Source: Ruminococcus sp. (GTDB lineage Bacteria > Bacillota > Clostridia > Oscillospirales > Acutalibacteraceae). From it: a DNA stretch of 64,000 nt. Every line of letters begins with the position of its first letter. The first letter of the stretch is position 1. The notes under the pieces were generated by a model. The model was given only the letters and a program-made list of their open reading frames with translations, was not told the origin of the DNA and ran no database searches. Positions 49,279 through 58,716 of this stretch are shown piece after piece. Position numbers and translations under genes: made by a program. Location: contig JAFRBX010000070.1 of the NCBI GenBank assembly GCA_017404665.1, positions 1 through 64,000 of the forward strand, read 5' to 3'.

Positions 49279-49974
49279 ATGCTTCTCTTACCGTTTGATC
49301 GTTTGCCCCGCGCGTTTCAATGCGCCGAGGTAAAGCAATATTATGATATACTGGATAAAAAACGAATGAGCCTGTGTTTAAAACGTGTGACGGATATCGT
49401 ACTGTCGCTGCTGATGATCATTGTTCTGCTGCTGCCGATGGCGGTGATCGCCGTGATCGTCAAGGCGACGAGCAAGGGACCCGTGCTGTATAAGCAGGAG
49501 CGTGTGACGACCTACGGAAAGCGCTTTCGCATTTGGAAGTTCCGCACGATGACCGTCGGCGCCGATCATGCGGGTGCGCTGGTGACCTCGGCGCATGATA
49601 ACCGTATCACCGGCGTCGGAGCGACGCTCAGGAAATTTCGTCTTGACGAGCTGCCGCAGGTGTTCCACGTGCTGTCCGGCAAAATGAGCTTTGTCGGTAC
49701 GCGACCCGAGGTCGTCAAATATGTGGAGCGCTATACCCCCGCGATGACGGCGACGCTGCTGATGCCCGCGGGCATCACCTCGCTCGCGTCGATCCGCTTC
49801 AAGGATGAGGACGTGATGATCGGCGACGTCAGCGATCCGCAGGAGGTCGACCGCATCTATGTCGAGGAGATCCTGCCGAAGAAGATGGAATATAATCTGC
49901 AATATATCAGCCGCTTCGGCTTTCGGCGCGATATCTATCTGATGGCTTCAACGTTCAAGCACGTCATATCATAA
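49279..49974 (+). CDS. Undecaprenyl-phosphate sugar phosphotransferase
   Basis: A 231-residue initiating transferase of the bacterial sugar transferase family, which links the first sugar phosphate to the lipid carrier for capsule or exopolysaccharide. It has a hairpin membrane segment (LSLLMIIVLLLPMAVIAVIV, about 40-60), then GPVLYKQERV, WKFRTM, LRKFRLDELPQVFHVLSGKMSFVGTRPE, the classic family core. Length is that of the minimal core enzymes. GGAGG is five bases before the ATG. The next gene, a polymerase/ligase-like protein, begins 32 bases later. The rest of a polysaccharide locus is not in this window. Confidence 0.93.
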   Translation: MLLLPFDRLPRAFQCAEVKQYYDILDKKRMSLCLKRVTDIVLSLLMIIVLLLPMAVIAVIVKATSKGPVLYKQERVTTYGKRFRIWKFRTMTVGADHAGALVTSAHDNRITGVGATLRKFRLDELPQVFHVLSGKMSFVGTRPEVVKYVERYTPAMTATLLMPAGITSLASIRFKDEDVMIGDVSDPQEVDRIYVEEILPKKMEYNLQYISRFGFRRDIYLMASTFKHVIS

Positions 49975-50006
49975 ATCTTTTGATCGCAGCCTTTTTGAGG
50001 GTGGTT

Positions 50007-51473
50007 ATGAGAAAGTTCAAGAAAGCTGTTCTGGATACCTCGCTGTTCCGGCGCAGCTATGTGATTTGCCTGTTCTGCAGTAATATCTCCTTTGTCCTGA
50101 TACCGGCGTATCTGGTGCTGATATTCCTGTTTTTCTGGGGCGTATTTTTGATGATCTACAACGAGTACAAGCGCCGCACCGTGCTGCGTACCCGCTACGG
50201 GCTGTGGCTGCTTGCCTTTGTGCTGACGTCGCTGATCACGATCGTCGTCCATCTGGCAAGCTCGTTTTTATACAACGCCTACAATCTGATTATGCTGCTG
50301 CATGTGGCGATGTGCTTCTTTGTGTTCTATTCGGTGCACACCGAGAAGGAGCTGAACTTCCGCAGGGAGCTGTATTCTGTGTGCCGCTTCATCGTATACT
50401 GTTCGACGGTGCTCGGTATCCTGGGACTGACGTTCCTGATGGCGGAGATCAGCTTTGAGGTGCTGTGGTTCAAATTTATTATTTTCGAAAACCGCTTTGA
50501 CGGAATGTTCGTTAACCCCAACCAGACCGGCTTTATCGCTGTAGTCGCGATCTTCTGCAGTCATATGCTGATGAAAAAGGATTTCATCGCGATCTCGGGG
50601 CGCGACCGCGTCAGCCGCATCTGGATCGGCTCGTGCGTCGCGGTCAACGCGATATCGCTGCTGTTGTGCGACAGTAACGGCGCGATGATCCTGATGATAG
50701 GCTACGCAATCTTCTTCGTTATATACAAGATGTTCGGCTCGGAGTCGAAATTCAGCGTCAAGCAGATCGTCACGAAGTCGGCGGCATGTCTTCTGGCGGG
50801 GCTGGTCATTGTTGCGTCGGTGTTTTTTGTTCGCAACATCACGCAGGAGGGCTTTGTCCAGATCATGAAATCCGCGTCTGCGTCAAGGATCGTTTCATCG
50901 GACAGCCTGACCGATAAGATCGTGCACGACGAGGCGGTCGTGACCTTTGAGCACGAGAATAAGAACCTCGATTCCGGACGCTTCAAGCTGTGGAAGCAGG
51001 CGGCAAAAATGTTCATGCAGAATCCCGTTCTCGGTATCGGCAAGGGCAATATCTATGAGTACGGCAACCGCATGTTTGAGGAGGGCATCAAGTTCTCTAA
51101 GGGCTACGGCGTGCTGGCGCCGATCATGACGGATTTCCATAACGGGTATATCACGATCCTCGTGTGCTCCGGGATCATCGGCTTTGTGCTGTTCTGTATC
51201 TTCGGACTGCGGTTTTTCAAGCATATCACTGTGCATGTGTTCCGCGACGACAGCCTGAGTGAGAGCGTGCTGCCCTGCATGTACTCGTTTTTGTGTTCCT
51301 ATGTGATCTATTCCTTCATCGAGGTCGGTCTGCTGTACAACATCAATTTTATGGTGATTTTCTTTTGGCTGATACTCGGCTACACCTCGTGCTTTTTGGT
51401 GAAATACGAGCCGGACAGCGGACTCGGTTCCTTTATGCTTTTTGGAAAGATATTTCGGAGAAGCATTGTGTAA
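50007..51473 (+). CDS. O-antigen ligase/polymerase-like membrane protein
   Basis: A 488-residue membrane protein with ten or so hydrophobic segments and a large extracytoplasmic loop (about 280-400). That loop has RFKLWKQAAKMFMQNPVLGIGKGN and DFHNGYITILVCSGIIG, the His-containing signature of the Wzy_C/O-antigen ligase family. It likely polymerises or transfers a surface glycan made with the preceding sugar transferase. GAGGGTGG precedes the ATG at 50007; an earlier in-frame TTG at 49980 is possible. The specific acceptor and glycan are unknown. Confidence 0.85.
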   Translation: MRKFKKAVLDTSLFRRSYVICLFCSNISFVLIPAYLVLIFLFFWGVFLMIYNEYKRRTVLRTRYGLWLLAFVLTSLITIVVHLASSFLYNAYNLIMLLHVAMCFFVFYSVHTEKELNFRRELYSVCRFIVYCSTVLGILGLTFLMAEISFEVLWFKFIIFENRFDGMFVNPNQTGFIAVVAIFCSHMLMKKDFIAISGRDRVSRIWIGSCVAVNAISLLLCDSNGAMILMIGYAIFFVIYKMFGSESKFSVKQIVTKSAACLLAGLVIVASVFFVRNITQEGFVQIMKSASASRIVSSDSLTDKIVHDEAVVTFEHENKNLDSGRFKLWKQAAKMFMQNPVLGIGKGNIYEYGNRMFEEGIKFSKGYGVLAPIMTDFHNGYITILVCSGIIGFVLFCIFGLRFFKHITVHVFRDDSLSESVLPCMYSFLCSYVIYSFIEVGLLYNINFMVIFFWLILGYTSCFLVKYEPDSGLGSFMLFGKIFRRSIV

Positions 51474-51531
51474 CAAATGACTTTGATGCATAAAAACGCG
51501 GTTTTTACCAATCATATCCGTGGTGATAAAA

Positions 51532-52014
51532 ATGAAATTATATTTACAGCGCGATACATCCGGGCTGAACGCGCGGTATCAGGTCGCGGATGAAGCGGGC
51601 AGGCTGCGCTATACCGTAACCGGCAAGCGTACGCCGTCGGGAGATTATGTCCGCATCGCGGATACGGGCGGCGGAACGGTGTGCAAGATACGGTCGTTCG
51701 GGCTGTCGCCTCTGTCGGTATACAGTATCCGCGCGGGCGGTGAAACGATCCGTCTGCATATTGCCGTGACGAACGGCAGAGCGGCGGTGCGCTTTCGCGG
51801 CATCAGCTTTTTCGTGCGCGGCGATCTGCTGCTGGGGTCATACTCGGTCGTTGACGCGGATACCGCCGAGGTGTGCGCAGTGGGGAAGGATTTTATCCGC
51901 GGATGCACCCAGTTGGATCTGCATCAGGAGGAGAGGGAGTTGTTTTGTCTGGCTGCGGCGATCTGCATCGACAGCCTGAACGTTGCCGGTATCCCTGCTT
52001 TACAGATGTCATAA
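51532..52014 (+). CDS. LURP-one-related/YxjI-like protein
   Basis: A 160-residue predicted cytosolic protein, all-beta. LYLQRDTSGLNARYQVADEAGRLRYTVTGKRT and GDLLLGSYSVVDADTAEVCAVGKD fit the tubby-like LURP-one/YxjI family, possible lipid-binding or stress proteins. A short beta-rich sheet is followed by one helix (ELFCLAAAICIDSLN). GGTGAT is five bases before ATG 51532; the GTG at 51520 is an alternative start. It is not clearly part of the glycan genes before it. Confidence 0.7.
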   Translation: MKLYLQRDTSGLNARYQVADEAGRLRYTVTGKRTPSGDYVRIADTGGGTVCKIRSFGLSPLSVYSIRAGGETIRLHIAVTNGRAAVRFRGISFFVRGDLLLGSYSVVDADTAEVCAVGKDFIRGCTQLDLHQEERELFCLAAAICIDSLNVAGIPALQMS

Positions 52015-52079
52015 AGCTGTTATCAAATCATTACAACAAATTCTTATTGAACCTACAGGTCATGAAAGGAAAGATATAT

Positions 52080-52556
52080 ATGGACAAGTTATTACAGTTA
52101 TTAAGCGAGAATTCTTCCTTTACGACAGCGCAGCTGTCAATGATGCTCGGCGAGCCGGAGGATTATATCAAAGCCCAGATCGAAGAGTATGAGAACAGCG
52201 GCGTTATCCGCGGCTACCGCGCGGTCGTCAACTGGGACGAGGTTCCCGAATCCGGAGTGATGGCGATGATCGAGCTCAAGGTCGCGCCTCAGCTGCAAAA
52301 GGGCTTTGACGAGATCGCCGAAAAGATTTTGGCTTATGACGAGGTGGAGTCAGTCTACCTGATGGCGGGCTCTTATGATTTGCTCCTGTCCGTCAAGGGC
52401 AAGACCATCCAGGACGTTTCCTCCTTTGTCGCGAAGCGTCTGGCGGCGATGAACGGCATCCTGTCCACCGCTACCCACTTCATGCTCAAGCGCTACAAGG
52501 AAAACGGCGTGTCGATGGTAGACGCGAAAAAAGACGGAAGGGAAATGATCGTTTGA
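52080..52556 (+). CDS. Lrp/AsnC-type transcriptional regulator
   Basis: A 158-residue regulator. An N-terminal winged helix (LLQLLSENSSFTTAQLSMMLGEPEDYIKAQIEEYENSGVIRGY) is followed by a RAM-type ligand domain (SGVMAMIELKV, VESVYLMAGSYDLLLSVKG). AAAGGA precedes the ATG. It ends with TGA overlapping the aminotransferase ATG, so the pair is coupled. Lrp-type regulators often control an adjacent amino-acid gene, which fits this arrangement. Confidence 0.92.
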   Translation: MDKLLQLLSENSSFTTAQLSMMLGEPEDYIKAQIEEYENSGVIRGYRAVVNWDEVPESGVMAMIELKVAPQLQKGFDEIAEKILAYDEVESVYLMAGSYDLLLSVKGKTIQDVSSFVAKRLAAMNGILSTATHFMLKRYKENGVSMVDAKKDGREMIV

Positions 52557-53740
52557 TGAACTATTCCGAAAAACTGACGCCGTCGATCCAAAGCGTAAAG
52601 CCCTCGGGCATCCGTCGCTTCTTCGATATCGTCAACGAAATGGATCACGTGATCTCTCTGTCGGTCGGCGAGCCTGATTTCCAGACCCCGTGGCATGTGC
52701 GTCAGGCGGGCATCGCTTCACTGGAGCAGGGCAAGACGTGGTATACGCCGAACCGCGGCTTCAAGGAACTGTGCAGGGAGATAACAAAATTCTATAAAAG
52801 AAAATATGATCTTACATATGACTCTGCCGAGGAATGTCTGGTCACGGTCGGCGGCAGCGAAGCGATCGATAACGCGATCCGCTGTCTGGTGACCCGCGGC
52901 GACGAGGTGCTGATCCCGCAGCCTGCCTTTGTCTGCTATGAGCCTCTGGCGATTATGGCGGGCGCTACCCCTGTGATCATCGAGACGAAAGCAGAGAACG
53001 CCTTTCGTTTGACGCCTGAACAGATCGAAGAGAAGGTTACAGATAAAACCAAGCTGCTGATCCTGCCGTATCCGAACAACCCGACGGGCGGCATCATGGA
53101 ACGCAAGGATCTGGAGGCGATCGCAGAGGTCATCAAAAAGTATGATCTGATGGTCCTCTCCGACGAGATCTACTCCGAGCTGACCTATGAGGGCAAGCGG
53201 CACGTATCCATCGCGTCCGTTGACGGGATGCGGGAGCGTACCGTGGTGATCAACGGCTTTTCCAAAGCCTACGCGATGACCGGATGGCGTTTGGGCTACG
53301 CGCTCGCGCCGAAGGAAATTTGCGCGATGATGGTGAAGCTGCACCAGTTCTGCATCATGTCCGCGCCGACAACGGCGCAGTACGCCGCGATCGAGGCGCT
53401 GCGCAACGGCGATAACGATATTGAGGAAATGCGCACCCAGTACGACATGCGCCGCCGCTTTGTCGTCGGTTCGCTCAACGAAATGGGACTGACCTGTTTC
53501 AATCCCGAGGGCGCGTTTTATTGCTTCCCCTGCATCAAATCAACGGGACTTTCCAGCGAGGAATTCTGTACCCGCCTGCTCCAGAGTAAGCATGTCGCGC
53601 TGGTGCCCGGCTCCGCGTTCGGCGAGTGCGGCGAGGGCTATGTGCGGCTGAGCTATTCGTATTCGATCAATCACCTGACCCGCGCGATGGAGCTGATCAG
53701 GGAGTTTCTGAAGGAACTGAAAGATGAAAGTGATCGTTAA
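52556..53740 (+). CDS. Class I/II PLP-dependent aminotransferase
   Basis: A 394-residue aminotransferase. SVGEPDFQTPWHV and YTPNRGFKELCREI are near the N-terminus, PYPNNPTGG binds the cofactor phosphate, LSDEIYSELTY supplies the Asp and Tyr, and the Schiff-base Lys is in NGFSKAYAMTGWRLGY. A conserved Arg near the end (GYVRLSYSYS) binds the substrate carboxylate. It may be aspartate-, alanine- or PatA-type; sequence alone does not decide. The start overlaps the Lrp-type gene and its end overlaps ispE by 17 bases. Confidence 0.94.
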   Translation: MNYSEKLTPSIQSVKPSGIRRFFDIVNEMDHVISLSVGEPDFQTPWHVRQAGIASLEQGKTWYTPNRGFKELCREITKFYKRKYDLTYDSAEECLVTVGGSEAIDNAIRCLVTRGDEVLIPQPAFVCYEPLAIMAGATPVIIETKAENAFRLTPEQIEEKVTDKTKLLILPYPNNPTGGIMERKDLEAIAEVIKKYDLMVLSDEIYSELTYEGKRHVSIASVDGMRERTVVINGFSKAYAMTGWRLGYALAPKEICAMMVKLHQFCIMSAPTTAQYAAIEALRNGDNDIEEMRTQYDMRRRFVVGSLNEMGLTCFNPEGAFYCFPCIKSTGLSSEEFCTRLLQSKHVALVPGSAFGECGEGYVRLSYSYSINHLTRAMELIREFLKELKDESDR

Positions 53741-54611
53741 GGCTCCGGCAAAAATCAATCTGACCTTAGATATCGTCGGCAGACGCGCTGACGGCTATCA
53801 CGACGTCGCGATGGTGATGCAGGCGGTCTCGCTGTACGATACCGTAACGGTGGAAACGACAGACGGCGAGGGAGAGGGAATCGAGGTGTGCTGTCCCGCG
53901 TATCCCGACGTTCCCTGTGATGACAGCAACATCGTCTGCAAGGCGGCAAAAGCCTTTTTCCAGACTGGGATTGCGCCGAAACCGCTGAAGATCACCATCG
54001 ATAAGGTGATCCCGACGCAGGCGGGCTTGGCGGGCGGTTCTTCCGACGGCGCGGCTGTGGTGCTGGCGCTGAACAGGCTGTTCGACGCGGGATTGACCAT
54101 GGATGAAATGGCGGATATTTGCGCGCGCTTCGGCTCTGATGTTCCGTTCTGTCTGCTGGGCGGGACGATGCTCGCTACGGGGACGGGCACCACGCTCAAG
54201 AAGCTGCGTGCCATGCCCGCCTGTCATATCGTGATCTGCAAGCCGGAGATCTCTGTGTCTACTGCCGCGGCATACGCCACCTGCGACGCGCGCGAGCCGA
54301 AGGGCTTCCTCTATACCGACGAGCTGATCAAACGGCTGTACAGCCGCGATGTCCGCGGGCTGAGCTCCTGCCTGTACAACGAGTTTGAGCAGGTGATGGA
54401 GCTGCCCGTGATCAATGAGATCAAGAAGACTATGCTGTCCCGTAAAGCGCTGGGCGCTTCTATGAGCGGATCGGGATCGGCTGTATACGGTATTTTTCTC
54501 GACAAGAAAAAAGCTGAGAAATGTGTTAATGTTTTGAGAGAGAAATATAATAAAGTGTTTCTGACTCAGCCGCTGAAAGACGGCTGCCGTGTGGAAGCGA
54601 TAAAGGAATAA
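53724..54611 (+). CDS. ispE: 4-diphosphocytidyl-2-C-methyl-D-erythritol kinase
   Basis: A 295-residue GHMP kinase in the MEP route to isoprenoids. It has KAPAKINLTLDIVGRRADGYHDVAMVMQAV at the N-terminus and IPTQAGLAGGSSDGAAVVLALNRL as the ATP loop (about 92-115). GSDVPFCLLGGTMLATGTG and MSGSGSAVYGIF follow. Length is typical. It overlaps the aminotransferase gene by 17 bases. Confidence 0.96.
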   Translation: MKVIVKAPAKINLTLDIVGRRADGYHDVAMVMQAVSLYDTVTVETTDGEGEGIEVCCPAYPDVPCDDSNIVCKAAKAFFQTGIAPKPLKITIDKVIPTQAGLAGGSSDGAAVVLALNRLFDAGLTMDEMADICARFGSDVPFCLLGGTMLATGTGTTLKKLRAMPACHIVICKPEISVSTAAAYATCDAREPKGFLYTDELIKRLYSRDVRGLSSCLYNEFEQVMELPVINEIKKTMLSRKALGASMSGSGSAVYGIFLDKKKAEKCVNVLREKYNKVFLTQPLKDGCRVEAIKE

Positions 54612-54630
54612 ACTGAATAAACCATTGATT

Positions 54631-54671
54631 ACCTGCCAAAGATGATATCGGAATGATTTGAAAAGGCAGGT
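54631..54671 (+). promoter_or_regulatory. Hairpin that would cover the spoIIR ribosome binding site
   Basis: ACCTGCC (54631-54637) pairs with GGCAGGT (54665-54671). The second arm overlaps AGGCAGG, the likely Shine-Dalgarno for the TTG start at 54679. A T-rich stretch follows (TAATTCTTTT). It could be an ispE terminator, a translational control element, or both. Confidence 0.55.
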
Positions 54672-54678
54672 AATTCTT

Positions 54679-55269
54679 TTGAAGAAATATATTCATTTGC
54701 TGGTTTTGGCTGTGATCATCGCGGGGATGCTCCTGTGCCTACCGTTTTTTGATTCCTGTGAAGAATTAACAGAGGATGTACTTCGCGTACATATCCTGGC
54801 GAATTCCGATTCTGCCGCCGACCAGAGTCTCAAGCTCAGCGTCCGCGACAGGGTCGTTACGGAATGCTCCGCGTACTACGACGGATGCTCCGGCAAGGAG
54901 GAAGCGCTGGCAATCACGCGCGCGCATTTGACTGAGATCGAAAAGCTCGCGTCCGACGAGATATGCCGTCACGGCTTTCGCTATCCCGTGCACGCCGAGG
55001 TGGGCGAGATGTATTTCGACACCCGATATTATGACGATTTCACGATGCCCGCGGGGCGGTATGACGCGCTGCGGGTGACGATCGGCGACGGCGAGGGTCA
55101 AAACTGGTGGTGCGTGATGTACCCGTCGCTGTGCGTGGGCGCGGCGAGCAAGCAGGAGATGGAGGATGATCTCGACGACGGAGAGTACCGGGTGGTCACC
55201 TCAGACCGATATGATTTCCGCTTCAAGCTCGTCGAATACTGGGAGGAACTCCGCTCATGGTTTCGATGA
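54679..55269 (+). CDS. spoIIR: Stage II sporulation protein R
   Basis: A 196-residue secreted signal protein that in sporulation links forespore sigma-F to activation of mother-cell sigma-E. A signal-anchor (residues 5-22) is followed by LRVHILANSDSAADQSLKLSVRDRVV, the strong SpoIIR signature. The C-terminus (RYDALRVTIGDGEGQNWWCVMYPSLC) also fits. TTG 54679 is chosen for spacing from AGGCAGG; TTG 54658 is in the same frame. Shows that the host carries a sporulation programme. Confidence 0.92.
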   Translation: MKKYIHLLVLAVIIAGMLLCLPFFDSCEELTEDVLRVHILANSDSAADQSLKLSVRDRVVTECSAYYDGCSGKEEALAITRAHLTEIEKLASDEICRHGFRYPVHAEVGEMYFDTRYYDDFTMPAGRYDALRVTIGDGEGQNWWCVMYPSLCVGAASKQEMEDDLDDGEYRVVTSDRYDFRFKLVEYWEELRSWFR

Positions 55270-55371
55270 GCAGATGTACTGATAATAGGATATCTTACAG
55301 TTTATGATGGTATCATAGGACAAACGGACAACCCATGAAATACTAAACACGATCAATAAGCAGGTGGTGCT

Positions 55372-58300
55372 ATGCTGCAATTTGTGCTCGGACGTTCGGG
55401 CTACGGAAAAAGTGAATATCTGCGTCAAAAGCTTGCGGCGCTCGCACGGAAAGGAGAGAAGAAGCTGCTATTCCTCGTGCCGGATCAGATTTCCTTTGAA
55501 ACGGAGGCAAGATTCCTCGATCTGCTCGGTCCGGCGCTGTCGCGTGAGATCACGGTGCTGGGCTTTTCGCGCTTGTGCGACTACGTGTTTGAAGCGACGG
55601 GCAACCGCGGCGCGGCGTTTGCCGACGAGGGCGTCCGACATCTGATGATGAGTCTCGCGCTTGAACAGGTCGGCGACAGCCTGACGGTCTTTGACAAGCG
55701 TTCGGACGCAGCCGATACGCGGGAGCTGATGCTGACCGCTGTGAAGGAATACAAAAAGTGCGCCGTCAGCTCCGAAATGCTGCGGGAAGCCGCCGACGCC
55801 GCGGAGGATGATCTCCTGCGCGGAAAGCTCAATGATACCGCGCTGGTGTACGACGCGTATGACGCGGTGATGGCGCGCAGCTATATGGATCCGCTGGATT
55901 CGCTGACGAAGGTGCGCGATCTGCTGATCGATCGCAAGCTCTTTGCGGATTATACCATGGCGCTGGACGCGTTTTACGGCTTCACGGCACAGGAATACGA
56001 CGTGATCGAACAGCTCATGATGATGAGCAGGAATGTGTACGTCGCCCTGACCGACGACTGCCGCGCGGACAGCGAAAGCCTGTTTTTTGTTCCGCGGCGC
56101 ACCCGAGCGCGGTTATCCCGCATTGCGCGTGAGCATGATATCGCGATCGCGCCGCACACGATACTGACAACGCCTTGCCGTTTTCACGATGAGGCGCTGA
56201 TCTCGCTGGAGGAAAATGCCTATCGCCTGACAAAGGAACCCTATCCCGACGACACACAGGCGGTGACCTTATACCGCGCCGCCGACATGTATGACGAGTG
56301 TGATTTTGTCGCGCGGACGATCCGCGCGCTGGTGGAGGACGGTTATCGGTATCGCGATATCGCGGTGATCGCCCGCTCTGTCGACAAATACGCGGGTATC
56401 CTCGATACCTGTCTGGATAAGTACGGTATCCGCTATTTTATGGATGAACCGCAGGATATCGATGCGCAGCCGATTGTACGGCTGGTGACTGCCGCGTTCC
56501 GGATCGTCAGCCGCAGCTTTCAGCGCGAGGATGTATTGACACTGCTGAAAACGGGATTGTGTTCCTACAGCGTGGAAGAGATCGCCGATTTTGAAAACTA
56601 TTTGTTTATCTGGGACGTCAGCGGACGGCAGTTTGATGACCCTTTTACCAATCCTCCCGGCGGCTTTGCCGATGAAATGACCGAGGACGAACAAAAGCAG
56701 CTTGGCCGTATCGAAGCCATGCGGGCGGATATCGTCGGCAAGCTCAGAAAATTCGCGCTTGCGGTGAAGGATGCAAGCGGCGAAAGAATCGCGAAAGCGC
56801 TGATGAAGCTGCTGTACGATCTGCGTGTTGATAAAAATATCGGCAAGCTGTGCGATACATATGAAGCGCAGGGCGAGTACGAGCTTGCCGACGATCTGGC
56901 GCAGATGTGGAACGTGCTGTGTTCGATCTTAGATAAGACCGTTGCAGCCATCGGCGCTTACGAACTGACGCCTAAGCGTTTTTCCGAACTGTTATATACG
57001 AACTTCGCCGCCTCCGAGGTCAGCACTATCCCCCGCGGGGCGGATGAGGTGGATATCTCCACCGCCGACCGCTCCTTGATCTCGGATAAGAAGGCAGTGT
57101 TTCTGATCGGCGCGCTCGAGGGAGAATTCCCGCATACGCCGGTGGAGGCGGGCGTCTTTACTGACGACGAGCGTGTACACCTTAAGAATGTGTTCGGGCT
57201 TCCGTTGTCAGATTCTGTAGAGGAGCTGATTGCGACCGAGCGGTATTATGCCTATTCTGCGCTGACAGTGGCGTCTGACAAGCTCTTTGTCAGCTATCCT
57301 GCGTCGGATATGCGAGGGGAGCTGCTGACGCCCTCCGATCTGCCCGGCGAGCTGGAGGCGAGCTTATCCGGTCTGCGTGTTATCCGCTGTGATGCGATCC
57401 CTCTTTCCGAGCACCTTCGCAGTGAGCGCGCGGCGTTCGATTGGCTTGTCGGTCATTATCACAGCTTATCGCCTGAGATCGCCGCGCTGAAGGTCTATTT
57501 CAAAGAGAATGAAACATACCGCGATAAAATCACGGCGATCGAAAACGCCTTGGAGAATCGCGAGCGGCATATCAGGGATACCGCGCTGACACGCGAGCTG
57601 TACGGCAGAGAGATGCGCCTGTCCGCTTCCAAAATCGACGTATATCACAAATGTCCGTTCCGCTGGTTCTGCGAGTACGGCTTACATATCCGCGAGCGCC
57701 GCAGAGCGACTGTGGACGCGCTGGAATACGGTACGCTGATGCATCATATCTTTGAGATGTTTTTCGGGAACTACACCCGTGAAGAATATACCGAGATGGA
57801 CGAGAGCGTGATCGGCGGTATCGTGTCCGACATTTTGGACGCGTATATCGACCGGCATTTCGGCGGCACACAGGGCAAATCGGAACGCTTCTTGTACCTC
57901 TTGTACCGCATCAAATCGACAGCGGCGAAGCTCGTGCTGCATATGACGCGCGAGCTTTCGCAAAGCGACTTCACGCCCGTTGACTTTGAACTGGGCGTGG
58001 GGACGGATATCCCCGATTATGCAGTGGAGCTCGAGGACGGTCTGCGGCTGTCGGTGCGCGGCAGCGTCGACCGCGTCGACCGCTGTGACGCGGACGGTAT
58101 CAGCTATATCCGCGTGATCGACTACAAGACCGGGACAAAAGAATTCAACATCAACGATCTCATCTACGGTCTGAACCTGCAAATGTTCATCTACCTGTAC
58201 GCGATCAGCGAAAACGGCGGTGAGCGCTACGGCGAGATCACCCCCGCGGGCGTTTTGTATATGCCCGCGGTATCGCCGTCGGTCGCAGTAGACCCCGATA

Positions 58301-58716
58301 CCCCTGAGGCGAAGATCCGCGCCGAGGTGCTGAAGAAATACGCGATGAAGGGCGTCATCCTCGACGACGCGAATGTTATCGCGCACATGGAGCGCGACGG
58401 TGAAGGAAAATATATCCCCGCAAAGCTCAAGGACGGCGTCGTCACCGCCTCGGCGGGCAGCTTGGCGACGATCGAGGAGCTGGGCGCCGTTTTCCGCCGC
58501 ATCGATATGCTGACGACGCAGATGGCGCAGGCGCTCTATGACGGCGACGTCGACGACCTGCCGCTCAAGGGCAAGAAATTTGACGGCTGCGCGTACTGTC
58601 CCTATCAGGCGGTATGTCTGCACAAGGAGGACGACCCCAGCCGCGAGGCTCAGGACAGGACCCCTGAAGAGGTATGGGAAGAGCTGAAACGGAAGGAGGA
58701 TAACGATGGCACGTAA
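55372..58716 (+). CDS. addB: AddB, helicase-nuclease subunit B
   Basis: An 1114-residue subunit of the AddAB exonuclease that processes double-strand breaks. P-loop-like GRSGYGKS (7-14) opens the protein. Helicase-like domains fill the middle. The nuclease domain near the end has YKTG (VIDYKTGTKEF), with the Fe-S cluster Cys in CPFRWFC (about 762) and in CAYCPYQAVC near the C-terminus. It overlaps addA by 11 bases, as is usual. An ATG at 55372 is used; GGTGGTG lies just upstream. Confidence 0.95.
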   Translation: MLQFVLGRSGYGKSEYLRQKLAALARKGEKKLLFLVPDQISFETEARFLDLLGPALSREITVLGFSRLCDYVFEATGNRGAAFADEGVRHLMMSLALEQVGDSLTVFDKRSDAADTRELMLTAVKEYKKCAVSSEMLREAADAAEDDLLRGKLNDTALVYDAYDAVMARSYMDPLDSLTKVRDLLIDRKLFADYTMALDAFYGFTAQEYDVIEQLMMMSRNVYVALTDDCRADSESLFFVPRRTRARLSRIAREHDIAIAPHTILTTPCRFHDEALISLEENAYRLTKEPYPDDTQAVTLYRAADMYDECDFVARTIRALVEDGYRYRDIAVIARSVDKYAGILDTCLDKYGIRYFMDEPQDIDAQPIVRLVTAAFRIVSRSFQREDVLTLLKTGLCSYSVEEIADFENYLFIWDVSGRQFDDPFTNPPGGFADEMTEDEQKQLGRIEAMRADIVGKLRKFALAVKDASGERIAKALMKLLYDLRVDKNIGKLCDTYEAQGEYELADDLAQMWNVLCSILDKTVAAIGAYELTPKRFSELLYTNFAASEVSTIPRGADEVDISTADRSLISDKKAVFLIGALEGEFPHTPVEAGVFTDDERVHLKNVFGLPLSDSVEELIATERYYAYSALTVASDKLFVSYPASDMRGELLTPSDLPGELEASLSGLRVIRCDAIPLSEHLRSERAAFDWLVGHYHSLSPEIAALKVYFKENETYRDKITAIENALENRERHIRDTALTRELYGREMRLSASKIDVYHKCPFRWFCEYGLHIRERRRATVDALEYGTLMHHIFEMFFGNYTREEYTEMDESVIGGIVSDILDAYIDRHFGGTQGKSERFLYLLYRIKSTAAKLVLHMTRELSQSDFTPVDFELGVGTDIPDYAVELEDGLRLSVRGSVDRVDRCDADGISYIRVIDYKTGTKEFNINDLIYGLNLQMFIYLYAISENGGERYGEITPAGVLYMPAVSPSVAVDPDTPEAKIRAEVLKKYAMKGVILDDANVIAHMERDGEGKYIPAKLKDGVVTASAGSLATIEELGAVFRRIDMLTTQMAQALYDGDVDDLPLKGKKFDGCAYCPYQAVCLHKEDDPSREAQDRTPEEVWEELKRKEDNDGT

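Noticed and set aside
49378..49902. 174-codon minus-strand frame opposite the sugar transferase
   Set aside because: Antisense of a well-conserved enzyme. The predicted sequence is His/Arg-rich and shows no family motif.
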